Assembly (NCBI GenBank): GCA_039818945.1
Contig: JBCBSZ010000012.1
Location: 1 to 64,000, forward strand
DNA: 64,000 nucleotides
Source of the DNA: JBCBSZ01 sp039818945
GTDB lineage: Bacteria > Actinomycetota > Acidimicrobiia > Acidimicrobiales > Poriferisodalaceae
Reading direction: 5' to 3'
Made by a program: the position numbers and the translations under genes. The notes beneath the pieces were generated by a model that was not told the origin of the DNA, did no database searches, and worked only from the letters and a program-made list of their open reading frames with translations. This document shows, one piece after another, positions 48,136 to 56,610 of the stretch. Position 1 is the stretch's first letter. The number at the start of each line of letters is the position of its first letter.

Positions 48136-49209
48136 TCAGTCGACGTCCGCGAACGTAGCCGCCGGTGCGGGCCGCCGCGTCCGGCGCAGGGTCGCCGCCC
48201 GACCGTCGGCCGATTGGGCCTGCACGACGTAGAAGGCCTGCTCCCGGCGGAGCCGCTGAGCGGGATGGGAGCGGAGCACGCCGTTGCCGCCGACCGCGGC
48301 GAGGGCGGCGGTGGTCGCCCGATCGGCGAGATCGAGCGCAACGGCCCGGTGCTCGGCGTGGGGCTCCGGCGCGGTGTTCGACACGACGAGGTGAGCGTCG
48401 TGCTCCTCCCAGGCCTCCAGCGCATCGCGAAGGGCGGCGAGGGTCGTCGCGGCCTCGACGTCCTCGCGGCTGGCGAGCAGGTCGAGCGAGGCGTCGACGA
48501 CGCCCAGCACGCCCGGGTTCACCCGTGCGGCCTTGCGTCGGTCGGGTGGGCGCCACTCGTCGAACGGGCGCACCGACAGCACGGCGCCGTCGCCGACCTC
48601 GAACCCGTCGAAGGTCAGCTCGACGGTGAGCGAGGCCCCCATGACCGAGAGGTCGAGGGGCGGTGACGCCCGCAGGCCCGGAGCCTCCCGTCCTTCGAGC
48701 GCGAACCAGGCGATCTCGTCGTCGGCGGTCGCCGCTGCGACGGAGTACACCTCGGCGAGGCCCCAGGACGTCGCCCAGGGGGCGAACCCGTCGAGGTACC
48801 ACCCTCGGTCGGTGCGCTCGGCGCGCAACGAGGGCGGCCCCGGCCGACGGAGGTGGGCGAACGCGGTGCCGGCGAGCACCTCGCCGGAGGCGCAGCGGGC
48901 GAGCCAGCGGTCGCGCAGCCCGTCGTTCGGCGTGGCGACCAGATGTGCCGTGGTGCCGGCGTGCTGCGCCCACACGAACGAGGTCACACCGCACGCCGCG
49001 GCGAGCGTCCGGGCGACGCGCCTCGTGGTCTCGGGATCGACACCGTCCGGTCCGGCGAGCCCGAACAGGCCGGCCTCGGCGAGCGCGGCGAGGTGCGAGC
49101 GCGGCACCGAGGTGGCGGTGTCCACCTCCGCTGCGGCGGGTGCGAGCACGCCGGAGGCGACCTCGTGGGCCGCGTCCAGCACCTGTTCGGAGCGATCGCG
49201 GTCAGCCAT
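48136..49209 (-). CDS. Acyl-CoA dehydrogenase-like flavoprotein
   Basis: A 357-residue protein with the acyl-CoA dehydrogenase/flavin monooxygenase fold: an N-terminal helical domain with LAALAEAGLFGLAGPDGVDP, a beta domain with VLAGTAFAHLRRPG and GASLTVELTFDGFEVGDG, and a C-terminal helical domain with LAAVGGNGVLRSHPAQRLRR. The usual catalytic glutamate loop is not clear, and the protein is 20-30 residues shorter than standard enzymes. An oxygenase-type member is possible. It heads the minus-strand run with ferredoxin and VOC, divergent from the Rieske gene. Confidence 0.8.
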   Translation of the reverse strand: MADRDRSEQVLDAAHEVASGVLAPAAAEVDTATSVPRSHLAALAEAGLFGLAGPDGVDPETTRRVARTLAAACGVTSFVWAQHAGTTAHLVATPNDGLRDRWLARCASGEVLAGTAFAHLRRPGPPSLRAERTDRGWYLDGFAPWATSWGLAEVYSVAAATADDEIAWFALEGREAPGLRASPPLDLSVMGASLTVELTFDGFEVGDGAVLSVRPFDEWRPPDRRKAARVNPGVLGVVDASLDLLASREDVEAATTLAALRDALEAWEEHDAHLVVSNTAPEPHAEHRAVALDLADRATTAALAAVGGNGVLRSHPAQRLRREQAFYVVQAQSADGRAATLRRTRRPAPAATFADVD

Positions 49210-49278
49210 GCCGGTTCATCTTGCCCGGCCGGGGCGGAAGCGGGACCATCTGCGGACCAGCGGATGGGAGAGACGTCG

Positions 49279-50295
49279 ATGGTGAGCGGTACGCCCGGGT
49301 GCGAGGACACCTTCGCCTTCAGCGCGGCGTTGCGCTCGAGCTGGTTGCCGGTGGCGCGGTCGTCGGAGGTCGCGCCGGGTCCGATCGCCCGGACGCTGTG
49401 CGGCGTCGATCTCGTGCTCTTCCGGAGCGCCGACGGGACGCCCACCGCGCTGCCCGATCGCTGCCCGCACCGCAACGCCCCGCTGTCGGGCGGTGAGGTC
49501 AGCGACGGCTGCGTCGTCTGCCCGTACCACGGGTGGACCTTCGACGGCGACGGTCAGTGCGTCGAGGTGCCGAGCTCGGGCCCCGGGGCGACCGTGCCGC
49601 CCAAGGCGCACCTCGCCGGCCACCACTGCGTCGACCGGTACGGCCTGGTCTGGGTGTCGATCGACGAGCCGACGACGGAGATCCCGCCCGCGCCCTACGA
49701 CGACGATCCCGAGTTCCGCCGCATCAACACCCCGGTCGAGGTCTGGGAGACGTCGGCCACGCGGATGATCGACAACTTCATGGACATCTCGCACTTCCCG
49801 TGGGTCCACACGGGCACGTTCGGCGCAGCCGCCGAGCGCGTCGTGGCCCCGATCGAGGTGGGCGAGCTCCCCGACGGGTACGTCGGCTACGCGTACGACG
49901 TCACCGCCGACAACACCGCCGGGGGAGCGAGCACCTCGGGCGAGGTGACCGACACGGTCCACCGGTTCATGTCCACGGGCTTCGTGCTGCCGTTCACCGT
50001 GCGCAGCACGATCCGCTACGACAGCGGCCTCGAGCACATCATCTACCTGCTCATGGCGCCGATCGACGACGAGCGCAGCTACTTCACCTTCATCGTGTGG
50101 CGCCGCGACGACTTCGCCGCGCCGGCCGACGAGATCATCGCCTTCGATCTCGCGATCGGGGCCGAGGACCGGGCGATGCTCGAGCGGATCCCGGGGCCCC
50201 TGCCGCTGGGCAACACCGGCGTCGTGAGCGTGCAGTCGGATCGGCCGTCGGTCGAGTGGAAGCGCCGCTTCGTCGAGTTCCTCGGGTCCGCCTGA
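49279..50295 (+). CDS. Rieske-type oxygenase, catalytic (alpha) subunit
   Basis: A 338-residue Rieske non-heme iron oxygenase of the vanillate-demethylase/phthalate-oxygenase-like single-component group. The 2Fe-2S motif is DRCPHRNAPLSGG plus VCPYHGWTFD (residues ~60-85); the iron site is MIDNFMDISHFPWVHTGTFG near residue 165, with the bridging Asp and two His. The ATG at 49279 follows GGGAGAG; an ATG at 49264 is less likely. No reductase is adjacent; the divergent ferredoxin gene could serve it. Copy B of the intergenic repeat follows its stop directly. Confidence 0.9.
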   Translation: MVSGTPGCEDTFAFSAALRSSWLPVARSSEVAPGPIARTLCGVDLVLFRSADGTPTALPDRCPHRNAPLSGGEVSDGCVVCPYHGWTFDGDGQCVEVPSSGPGATVPPKAHLAGHHCVDRYGLVWVSIDEPTTEIPPAPYDDDPEFRRINTPVEVWETSATRMIDNFMDISHFPWVHTGTFGAAAERVVAPIEVGELPDGYVGYAYDVTADNTAGGASTSGEVTDTVHRFMSTGFVLPFTVRSTIRYDSGLEHIIYLLMAPIDDERSYFTFIVWRRDDFAAPADEIIAFDLAIGAEDRAMLERIPGPLPLGNTGVVSVQSDRPSVEWKRRFVEFLGSA

Positions 50296-50378
50296 GGCCC
50301 GAGCGGTCCGGCGAGCGAGCGGATGCGGAGGCCCACGATCGGTGGGCCGTAGCATCGAGGAAGCGAGCCAAGAGCGGG
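50296..50378 (+). repeat. Intergenic structured repeat element, copy B
   Basis: Partner of 23793-23874, beginning right after the Rieske stop codon. Conserved flanks surround GATGC/GCATC (50322-50326, 50352-50356), symmetric GGA/GTA, and an inner stem GGCCCAC/GTGGGCC (50330-50336, 50342-50348). The inner stem shares little sequence with copy A, yet both pair, i.e. the bases covary. It ends about 26 bases before the operon promoter. Confidence 0.6.
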
Positions 50379-50403
50379 GCAGCAACCGGAGAACGATCGC
50401 GAC

Positions 50404-50417
50404 TATGGTCTGACCAT
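50404..50417. promoter_or_regulatory. GntR/FadR operator overlapping operon promoter
   Basis: TATGGT (50404-50409) fits a -10 box, and the perfect palindrome ATGGTCTGACCAT (50405-50417, core TGGTCTGACCA) covers it, followed by AAGGGGG and the GTG at 50442. A bound FadR-type regulator would block RNA polymerase. The near-identical site at 19993 accompanies the only FadR-type gene in view. Confidence 0.65.
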
Positions 50418-50441
50418 CCGACCACGCCAAGGGGGCGACCA

Positions 50442-50933
50442 GTGGGCATCACCGGCATGAACCACGCGGTGCTCTACGTGCGCGACGCACGCCGGCACGA
50501 GGCCTTCTACCGCGACGTCCTGGGCTTCGAGACGATCATCGAGGACCCCGGCGGGCAGTTCGTGTTCATGCGGGGCCCGGCCTCGCCCAACCACCACGAC
50601 ATCGCCTTCTTCTCGATCGGTGAGGCCGCCGCGCCCTCCGAGGCCGGTCGACGCACGGTCGGCATGTACCACCTGGCCTGGGAGGTGCCGACGCTGGCCG
50701 AGCTCGTCGACATGCGGGCCCGCCTGGAGGAGGTCGGCGCGCTGGTCGGCGCCTCCGACCACGGCGCCAACAAGAGCCTCTACGCCCGCGACCCCGACGG
50801 CCTCGAGTTCGAGGTCATGTGGCTGGTGCCGCCCGAGCACTGGGGCGACGAGGAGCACGAGGCGATCATCCGTCCGCTCGACCTCGAGGCCGACCTGGCC
50901 CGCTTCGCCGGCGTCGAGGGGAGCCGCTCGTGA
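50442..50933 (+). CDS. VOC-family protein, first gene of the BMP/hydantoinase operon
   Basis: A 163-residue glyoxalase-fold protein. GMNHAVLYVRDARRHEAFYR provides the first module with its histidine, MYHLAWEVPTLAELVDMRAR the second histidine, and LYARDPDGLEFEVMWLVP the terminal glutamate, so a metal site is likely. C-terminal ~30 residues (HWGDEEHEAIIRPLDLEADL) extend past the fold. AAGGGGG is six bases before the GTG. It overlaps the cupin gene by four bases. Possible isomerase or dioxygenase for an intermediate of the pathway encoded downstream. Confidence 0.85.
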   Translation: MGITGMNHAVLYVRDARRHEAFYRDVLGFETIIEDPGGQFVFMRGPASPNHHDIAFFSIGEAAAPSEAGRRTVGMYHLAWEVPTLAELVDMRARLEEVGALVGASDHGANKSLYARDPDGLEFEVMWLVPPEHWGDEEHEAIIRPLDLEADLARFAGVEGSRS

Positions 50934-51322
50934 CCGGCATCGACCTCTCCAACCAGTTCTGTCACTTCGAGGACGACGACGCGTTCGTCGAGACGGAGCG
51001 ACCGGGGTTCCGTCGCCGGGTGATCACCGGCGAGGCCCTCCAGCTCTGCTTCTGGCGGATCAAGGGCGGCGCCACCGGCTCGTTCCTGCACCACCACGAC
51101 GACCACGAGCAGCTCGGCATCATCGCCAGGGGCAAGCTCGACTTCCGCATCGGTCGGGGAGACGAGCTCGATGAGCGGGTCGTGCTGGGCGAGGGCGAGG
51201 TCTACCTCGCACCGCGCGGGGTCGACCACGGCGACTCGATCTTCGTCTGCGACGACGAGCTCGACGAGTGCTGGATCCTCGACGTCTTCTCGCCGCCGCG
51301 CGACGACCTGATCCAGAGATGA
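50930..51322 (+). CDS. Cupin-domain protein
   Basis: A 130-residue cupin. FLHHHDDHEQLGIIARGKLD is the first motif with three or more potential histidine ligands, and LAPRGVDHGDSIF the second with another. The sequence around it (LCFWRIKGGATG) is typical of small metal-binding cupins. The GTG overlaps the VOC stop and its own stop overlaps hyuA (ATGA), so it is embedded in the operon. No known reaction; a binding or isomerase function is possible. Confidence 0.83.
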   Translation: MTGIDLSNQFCHFEDDDAFVETERPGFRRRVITGEALQLCFWRIKGGATGSFLHHHDDHEQLGIIARGKLDFRIGRGDELDERVVLGEGEVYLAPRGVDHGDSIFVCDDELDECWILDVFSPPRDDLIQR

Positions 51323-53415
51323 GCCCGAGCCCGACCGCCGACTGGCGCCTCGCCGTCGACATCGGCGGCACCTTCACCGACGTCGTGCTGCTCGACGCCG
51401 CCAGCGGGCGGGTCGTCGTCGACAAGACGCTCACGACGCCATCCGCTCCGCTCGACGGGGTGAGGACCGGCGTCGAGCAGCTGCTCGCGAAGGCTGGCGT
51501 GCAGCCGGGCGACATCACCGCGCCGATCGTGCACGCGACGACGCTCATCACCAACGCCCTGATCGAGCGCAAGACCGGGCGAGCGGCGCTCGTGACGACC
51601 GACGGCTTCGGCGACACGCTGCTCATCCGCGACGAGCACCGCTACGACATGTACGACCTCCAGATCGAGTTCCCCGAGCCGCCGATCGCTCGGGAGCTCA
51701 CGTTCGAGCTCGACGAGCGCACCGCGGCGGACGGCCGGGTCGTGGCGGCGCCCGCGGCCACCGACCTCGACGGGCTGGCCGAGCAGCTCGCCGCCGCCGA
51801 CGTCGACGCGGTGGCGGTCTGCCTCCTCAACTCCTACGTCAACGCGGAGAACGAGCGGGTGGTGGCGGCCCACCTGCGCGAGCGCCTCGGGGTGCCCGTG
51901 TGCATCTCCGCCGAGGTGTCACCGCAGATCCGCGAGTACCCGCGGATGATCACGACCGCGTGCAACGCCGCCACGATGCCGGTCATCGGCCCCTACCTCG
52001 AAGAGCTGCAGCGCTGGCTCGCCGCCGAGGGGTTCGGCGGCGGGGTCCTGATGATGCTCTCGAACGGCGGCGTGGTCTCGGCCGACGACGCCGCCGCCGT
52101 GCCGATCCGGCTCGTCGAGTCGGGCCCGGCCGCCGGCGCGCTGGCGGGGAGCTGGTTCGCCCGGCGACTCGGCGAGCAGCGGTTGCTCTGCTTCGACATG
52201 GGCGGCACCACCGCCAAGGCCTGCCTGATCGAGGACGGCGAGCCGTCGCTCACGAACGTCTTCGAGGTGGCGAGGGCGTATCGGTTCAAGAAGGGCTCCG
52301 GGTTCCCGGTCTCCGCTCCATCGGTCGATCTCGTCGAGATCGGCGCCGGCGGCGGATCGCTCGCCCACCTCGACCAGTTCGGCCTGCTCAAGGTCGGCCC
52401 CGAGTCGGCCGGCTCCGACCCCGGTCCCGCCAGCTACGGCAACGGCGGCGTCGACCCGGCCGTGACCGACGCCGACGTGGTCTTGGGCATGCTCGACCCG
52501 GCGGCGTTCCTCGGCGGGGACATGCCGCTCGACCCGGCCCTCGCCGAGACGGCCGTCGGGCGGGTGGCCGCGGCGCTCGACCTGCCCGTCGCCGAGACCG
52601 CGGCCGGCATCTACGAGATCGTGGCCCAGAACATGGCGGCCGCCGCCCGCATGCACGCCGTCGAACAGGGGGTCGACCTGCGCGGCGTCTCGGTCCTCGC
52701 CTTCGGCGGCGCCGGTCCGGTGCACGCCTGCGCGGTCGCCGAGCTGCTCGAGTCGGACCGCGTCGTGTTCCCGGTCAACGCCTCGGTGCTCTCGGCGTTC
52801 GGCACGCTGGTGTCGCCCGTGCGCATCGATCTCGCCCGGTCGATGCCGACCCGGCTCGACGCCGTCGATCCCGCCGACCGCGACGGGTTGCTCGACGATC
52901 TGCGGGCCGAGGGCCGCCGGGTGCTCTCGGCGGCGGGCGTCCCCGACGGCGCGGTCCGGTACCGGTACGGCCTCGACGCCCGCTACGCAGGCCAGGGCAA
53001 CGAGATCACGATCTGGGTCGACGCCGGCGACTCCTGGACGGTCGGCGACGACGAGGTCGTCGAGCAGTTCGAGGCCGAGTACCGGCGGATCTACGGCCTG
53101 TCGATCCCCGACGTTGCCGTCGAGGTCGTCACGTGGCGGCTGTCGGCGTCGGCCGAGATCGGCCTCGTCGAGCCCGATCCGGTGGCGACCGGCCAGGGCG
53201 CGGCCGCCGTGGGGTCCCGCCCGGTGCGCTTCGGCCGCGACGTCGATCCGGTCGAGGTGCCGGTCCATCGCCGGGCCGATCTGGGCGCCGGCGTCGTGCT
53301 CGACGGTCCGGTGATCGTCGAGGAGCGCGAGACCACCGCGGTGATCCGACCGGGATGGAGCGCCGAGGTCGGCAAGGATGGGTCCATCGTGGCCACGAGG
53401 GGGGCTGCAACATGA
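51319..53415 (+). CDS. Hydantoinase/oxoprolinase family protein, subunit A
   Basis: A 698-residue ATP-binding subunit of an ATP-dependent N-methylhydantoinase, 5-oxoprolinase or acetone-carboxylase-like enzyme. The actin-like ATPase signature LAVDIGGTFTDVVLLD lies at residues ~11-26. Hydantoinase_A motifs LIRDEHRYDMYDLQIEFPEP, LCFDMGGTTAKACLIEDGEP and VDLVEIGAGGGSLAHLD follow, with SAGSDPGPASYGNGG. The C-terminus has GAGVVLDGPVIVEERETTAV, normal for the family. It would hydrolyse a cyclic amide or imide at the expense of ATP together with subunit B; substrate unknown. Confidence 0.92.
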   Translation: MSPSPTADWRLAVDIGGTFTDVVLLDAASGRVVVDKTLTTPSAPLDGVRTGVEQLLAKAGVQPGDITAPIVHATTLITNALIERKTGRAALVTTDGFGDTLLIRDEHRYDMYDLQIEFPEPPIARELTFELDERTAADGRVVAAPAATDLDGLAEQLAAADVDAVAVCLLNSYVNAENERVVAAHLRERLGVPVCISAEVSPQIREYPRMITTACNAATMPVIGPYLEELQRWLAAEGFGGGVLMMLSNGGVVSADDAAAVPIRLVESGPAAGALAGSWFARRLGEQRLLCFDMGGTTAKACLIEDGEPSLTNVFEVARAYRFKKGSGFPVSAPSVDLVEIGAGGGSLAHLDQFGLLKVGPESAGSDPGPASYGNGGVDPAVTDADVVLGMLDPAAFLGGDMPLDPALAETAVGRVAAALDLPVAETAAGIYEIVAQNMAAAARMHAVEQGVDLRGVSVLAFGGAGPVHACAVAELLESDRVVFPVNASVLSAFGTLVSPVRIDLARSMPTRLDAVDPADRDGLLDDLRAEGRRVLSAAGVPDGAVRYRYGLDARYAGQGNEITIWVDAGDSWTVGDDEVVEQFEAEYRRIYGLSIPDVAVEVVTWRLSASAEIGLVEPDPVATGQGAAAVGSRPVRFGRDVDPVEVPVHRRADLGAGVVLDGPVIVEERETTAVIRPGWSAEVGKDGSIVATRGAAT

Positions 53416-53468
53416 GCCGCACGGAGACGGCGCGGAGCGCCGGCCAGCAGGCGACGAGGCGAGCATGA
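53412..53468 (+). CDS. Possible 18-codon linker ORF between hydantoinase A and B genes
   Basis: An ATG at 53412 overlaps the subunit A stop as ATGA; the ORF codes for MSRTETARSAGQQATRRA, and its stop overlaps the ATG of subunit B as ATGA at 53465-53468. Both joints have the form used for coupling elsewhere in this operon. The peptide is basic and polar with no motif. It could be a coupling device, a remnant of a start-site change, or chance. Confidence 0.35.
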   Translation: MSRTETARSAGQQATRRA

Positions 53469-55081
53469 CGAGCAGCGAGGGCGGGTTCGATCCGATCGAG
53501 CTCGAGATCCTGTGGCAGAGCCTGATCTCGACCGTCAACGAGCAGGCCAAGGCGCTGCAGCGCTCGGCGTTCAGCCCGATCGTGCGCGAGGCCGGCGACC
53601 TGGCCAACGCGGTCTTCGATCAGCGGGGCCGGATGGTCGCCCAGGCGGTGACCGGCACGCCCGGCCACATCAACTCGCTCGCGATGGGCGCCGCGCACGT
53701 CCTGGCCGAGCACCCGCCGGAGACGCTCGTGCCCGGCGACGTGCTCATCACCAACGACCCGTACCTCACCGCCGGGCAGCTGCTCGACGTGACCGTCCTG
53801 GTCCCCGTGTGGCGAAACGACCGTCCGATCGCCTTCTTCGGCTCGACGATCCACCACACCGACGTCGGCGGCTACGGCATCGGCGCCGGTGGCCGCGACG
53901 TGTTCGAGGAGGGGCTCTGGATCCCGATCGTCAAGCTGATGCGGGGCCGTCGCCGCGACGACGGTGACGGCTTCGTCTCCGAGCGCAACGACGACGTCTG
54001 GAAGTTCATCCTCTGCAACGTCCGCCAGCCCGACCACATGGCGGGCGACCTGCACGCCCAGATGGCCTCGGGCGAGATCGGCGCCCAGCGGCTCACGAAC
54101 CTGTGCGACCAGTTCGGCCTCGACGACATCGAGGCGCTCTCCGACGAGATCATCTCCCGCTCCGAGGCGGCCACCCGCGACTCGATCAAGCGCCTCGCGG
54201 CGGGCAGCTACGACGCGTCGGCGGTGCTCGATCTCGCCGACGGCAGCACGATCGACATCGTCTGCCAGCTGACCGTCGAGCCCGAGACGGGCACCATCAC
54301 GGTGGACTACGACGGCAGCTCCGAGGCCAGCCGGTGGGGCATCAACGTCGTCAAGAACTACACCCACGCCTACACGACCTTCACGGTCCGGTCGGTCCTC
54401 AATCCCGACATCCCGAACAACCACGGCAGCCTGGCGCCGATCGAGGTCCTGGCGCCGGAGGGCTCGATCGTGAACGCCGTCTCGCCCCAGCCCTGCACCG
54501 CCCGGCACGTCGTCGGGATGTTCCTGCCGAACGCGCTCCTCAAGGCGCTCGCTCAGGTCGAGCCCGACCAGGCGATGGCCGAGGGATCGGGCGCGGTGTG
54601 GACGATGCAGGTCAGCGGCAACCACGACGACGGCTCGCCGTTCATCACGGCGATGTTCACCTACGCCGGCGGCGTCGGTGCCCGCTCGGCCAAGCCCGGG
54701 CTCGACGCGTGCTCCTACCCGACCGGCGTGGCCGCGGTACCGATCGAGGTGGTGGAGGCGTCGGCGCCCATCCGGTTCCGGCGCAAGGCCCTCCGCCCGG
54801 GCTCCGGCGGTCAGGGCGCGCAACCCGGAGGGCTGGGCCAGACCATCGAGTTCGCCGTCGACACCACGCGCGACTGGCAGCTCAACGCCGTCACCTCCCG
54901 CCTGAGCGAGCCACCCCAGGGGCTGTTCGGCGGCGAGCCCGGCGCGGCGGGGGCGTTCAAGGTCAACGGCGAGGCGGTGCGCACCCAGGAGCGCATCACG
55001 CTCGCGCCCGACGACGTCGTGACCCTCGAGCTGCCCGGTGGCGGTGGCTACGGCAGACCAGGGGCAACGGTCGACCGATGA
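53465..55081 (+). CDS. Hydantoinase B/oxoprolinase family protein, subunit B
   Basis: A 538-residue partner of subunit A. Family features are the start FDPIELEILWQSLISTVNEQ, LQRSAFSPIVREAGDLANAV, MVAQAVTGTPGHINSLAMGA, VLITNDPYLTAGQLLDVTVL, and HHTDVGGYGIGAGGRDVFEE followed by GLWIP. The N-terminus carries the usual metal-region residues, and the C-terminus ends with ALRPGSGGQGAQPGGLGQTI and LELPGGGGYGRP. In this family the glycine-rich end is typical. The pair would open a ring or cleave an amide using ATP. The stop overlaps the ligase start. Confidence 0.92.
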   Translation: MTSSEGGFDPIELEILWQSLISTVNEQAKALQRSAFSPIVREAGDLANAVFDQRGRMVAQAVTGTPGHINSLAMGAAHVLAEHPPETLVPGDVLITNDPYLTAGQLLDVTVLVPVWRNDRPIAFFGSTIHHTDVGGYGIGAGGRDVFEEGLWIPIVKLMRGRRRDDGDGFVSERNDDVWKFILCNVRQPDHMAGDLHAQMASGEIGAQRLTNLCDQFGLDDIEALSDEIISRSEAATRDSIKRLAAGSYDASAVLDLADGSTIDIVCQLTVEPETGTITVDYDGSSEASRWGINVVKNYTHAYTTFTVRSVLNPDIPNNHGSLAPIEVLAPEGSIVNAVSPQPCTARHVVGMFLPNALLKALAQVEPDQAMAEGSGAVWTMQVSGNHDDGSPFITAMFTYAGGVGARSAKPGLDACSYPTGVAAVPIEVVEASAPIRFRRKALRPGSGGQGAQPGGLGQTIEFAVDTTRDWQLNAVTSRLSEPPQGLFGGEPGAAGAFKVNGEAVRTQERITLAPDDVVTLELPGGGGYGRPGATVDR

Positions 55082-56610
55082 GCAGCCGGGGGGCGCTCGC
55101 AGGGTTCGGCGAGAGCTGGGACCGATCGGTCGCGGCCCGTCCCGACGCGCCCTTCCTCCTGTTCGAGGCCCCCGACGAGACGGTCACCACCTGGACCTAC
55201 GGCGAGTTCGACCGCGTCGTCGATCGGGTGGCCGCCCACCTGGCCGGGCTGGGCGTCGAGTCGGGACGGTCGGTGCACCTCGCGCTGACCAACTCGCCGA
55301 CGTTCGTGGCGGTGTGGCTCGCCGCCGCCCGCCTCGGCGCCTGGATCGTGCCGTCCGACCCGATGGGCGTCGCGGCCGAGCTCGCCGATCACCTCGACAG
55401 GACCGGGCCCGTCGTCGGGTTGTGCTCGGTCGACCGGGCCGACACGTACCGGGAGGCGATGGCCCAGGTCGGCGCGCCGGTGCACGCGATCGAGATCGAC
55501 GAGGCCGACGCGGCCCTCGCGGCCTTCGGGGCGGCCACCCTCGAGGACCGGCCGCCGCGGCCGGAGCCGACCGGGCGGCTGGCCGTGATGTTCACCAGCG
55601 GAACGACCGGGCGCCCCAAGGGCGTCGAGATCACGCAGGCCAACTACGCGTTCGCCGGCCAGGTCATGGCCGAGGCGGCCGAGCTCACGGCCGACGACCG
55701 GCAGCTCGTCGTGCTCCCGCTGTTCCACGCCAACGCGCAGTACTACTCGTTCGCCTCCGCGATCCACGTCGGGGCCAGCGTGGCGCTGATGCACACCTTC
55801 TCCGCCAGCGGCTTCCTCCCGCAGGCCGCCCGTCACGAGGCCACCTGCGCCAGCCTGTTCGCGGCGCCGATCCGGATGATCCTCGCCCGCGGCGGGCCGG
55901 TCGACGGTCTGCAGCTGCGCCACTGCTGGTTCGCCCAGAACCTCGCCGGCGATCAGTACGAGACGATCTCGACGTGGATGGGGTGCCGGCCCCGCCAGCT
56001 GTACGGGATGACCGAGACGATCCCGGCGGTGCTGACCTCCGATGCGGCCGACCCCCGTCCTGACGTGATGGGCTCCGTCACCACCCGGTGCGTCGTCGAC
56101 GTGCAGGACGCCGACGGCCGCTCGGTCGAACCCGGCGAGGTCGGCGAGATCGTCGTCGGTGGCGACCCCGGCACGACGCTCTTCGCCGGCTACCTCGACG
56201 ACCCCGACACGACGAGCGCGTCCTTCCGCGACGGCTGGTTCCGCACCGGCGACCGGGCGACCCGCGACGCCGACGGCCGGCACCGTTTCGACGGCCGCCG
56301 CTCCGACGTGTTGAAGGTCGCGGGCGAGAACGTCTCGATCGTCGAGGTCGAGACCGTGCTGTCCGCCCACCCCGACGTCCTCGAGGCTGCGGTGGTCGGC
56401 GCGCCCGATCCGGTGCGCGACGAGGTGCCGGTCGCGTTCGTCGTCGCGGCGCCCGGAGCCGACCCGACCGAGGCCGACCTCGCCGCCTGGTGCGAGGAGC
56501 GCCTCGGCAAGGCCAAGCGACCCAGAACGTTCACCTTCCTGACCCAACTCCCGCGCACGAGCGTGGGCAAGATCCGCAAGTTCCTCTTGCGGGAGGAGGT
56601 CCACACCTGA
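55078..56610 (+). CDS. AMP-forming acyl-CoA synthetase-like ligase
   Basis: A 510-residue ANL-superfamily enzyme. P-loop LAVMFTSGTTGRPKGVEITQ near residue 170, RQLYGMTETIPAVL near 305, WFRTGDRATRDADGRHRFDG near 385 and the C-terminal PRTSVGKIRKFLL with the catalytic lysine. It resembles CaiC/crotonobetaine- or carboxylate-CoA ligases more than fatty-acid ligases by its PSDPMGVAAELADHL segment, but specificity is not assignable. It is coupled to subunit B by ATGA. It would activate the acid released by ring opening. Confidence 0.9.
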   Translation: MSSRGALAGFGESWDRSVAARPDAPFLLFEAPDETVTTWTYGEFDRVVDRVAAHLAGLGVESGRSVHLALTNSPTFVAVWLAAARLGAWIVPSDPMGVAAELADHLDRTGPVVGLCSVDRADTYREAMAQVGAPVHAIEIDEADAALAAFGAATLEDRPPRPEPTGRLAVMFTSGTTGRPKGVEITQANYAFAGQVMAEAAELTADDRQLVVLPLFHANAQYYSFASAIHVGASVALMHTFSASGFLPQAARHEATCASLFAAPIRMILARGGPVDGLQLRHCWFAQNLAGDQYETISTWMGCRPRQLYGMTETIPAVLTSDAADPRPDVMGSVTTRCVVDVQDADGRSVEPGEVGEIVVGGDPGTTLFAGYLDDPDTTSASFRDGWFRTGDRATRDADGRHRFDGRRSDVLKVAGENVSIVEVETVLSAHPDVLEAAVVGAPDPVRDEVPVAFVVAAPGADPTEADLAAWCEERLGKAKRPRTFTFLTQLPRTSVGKIRKFLLREEVHT

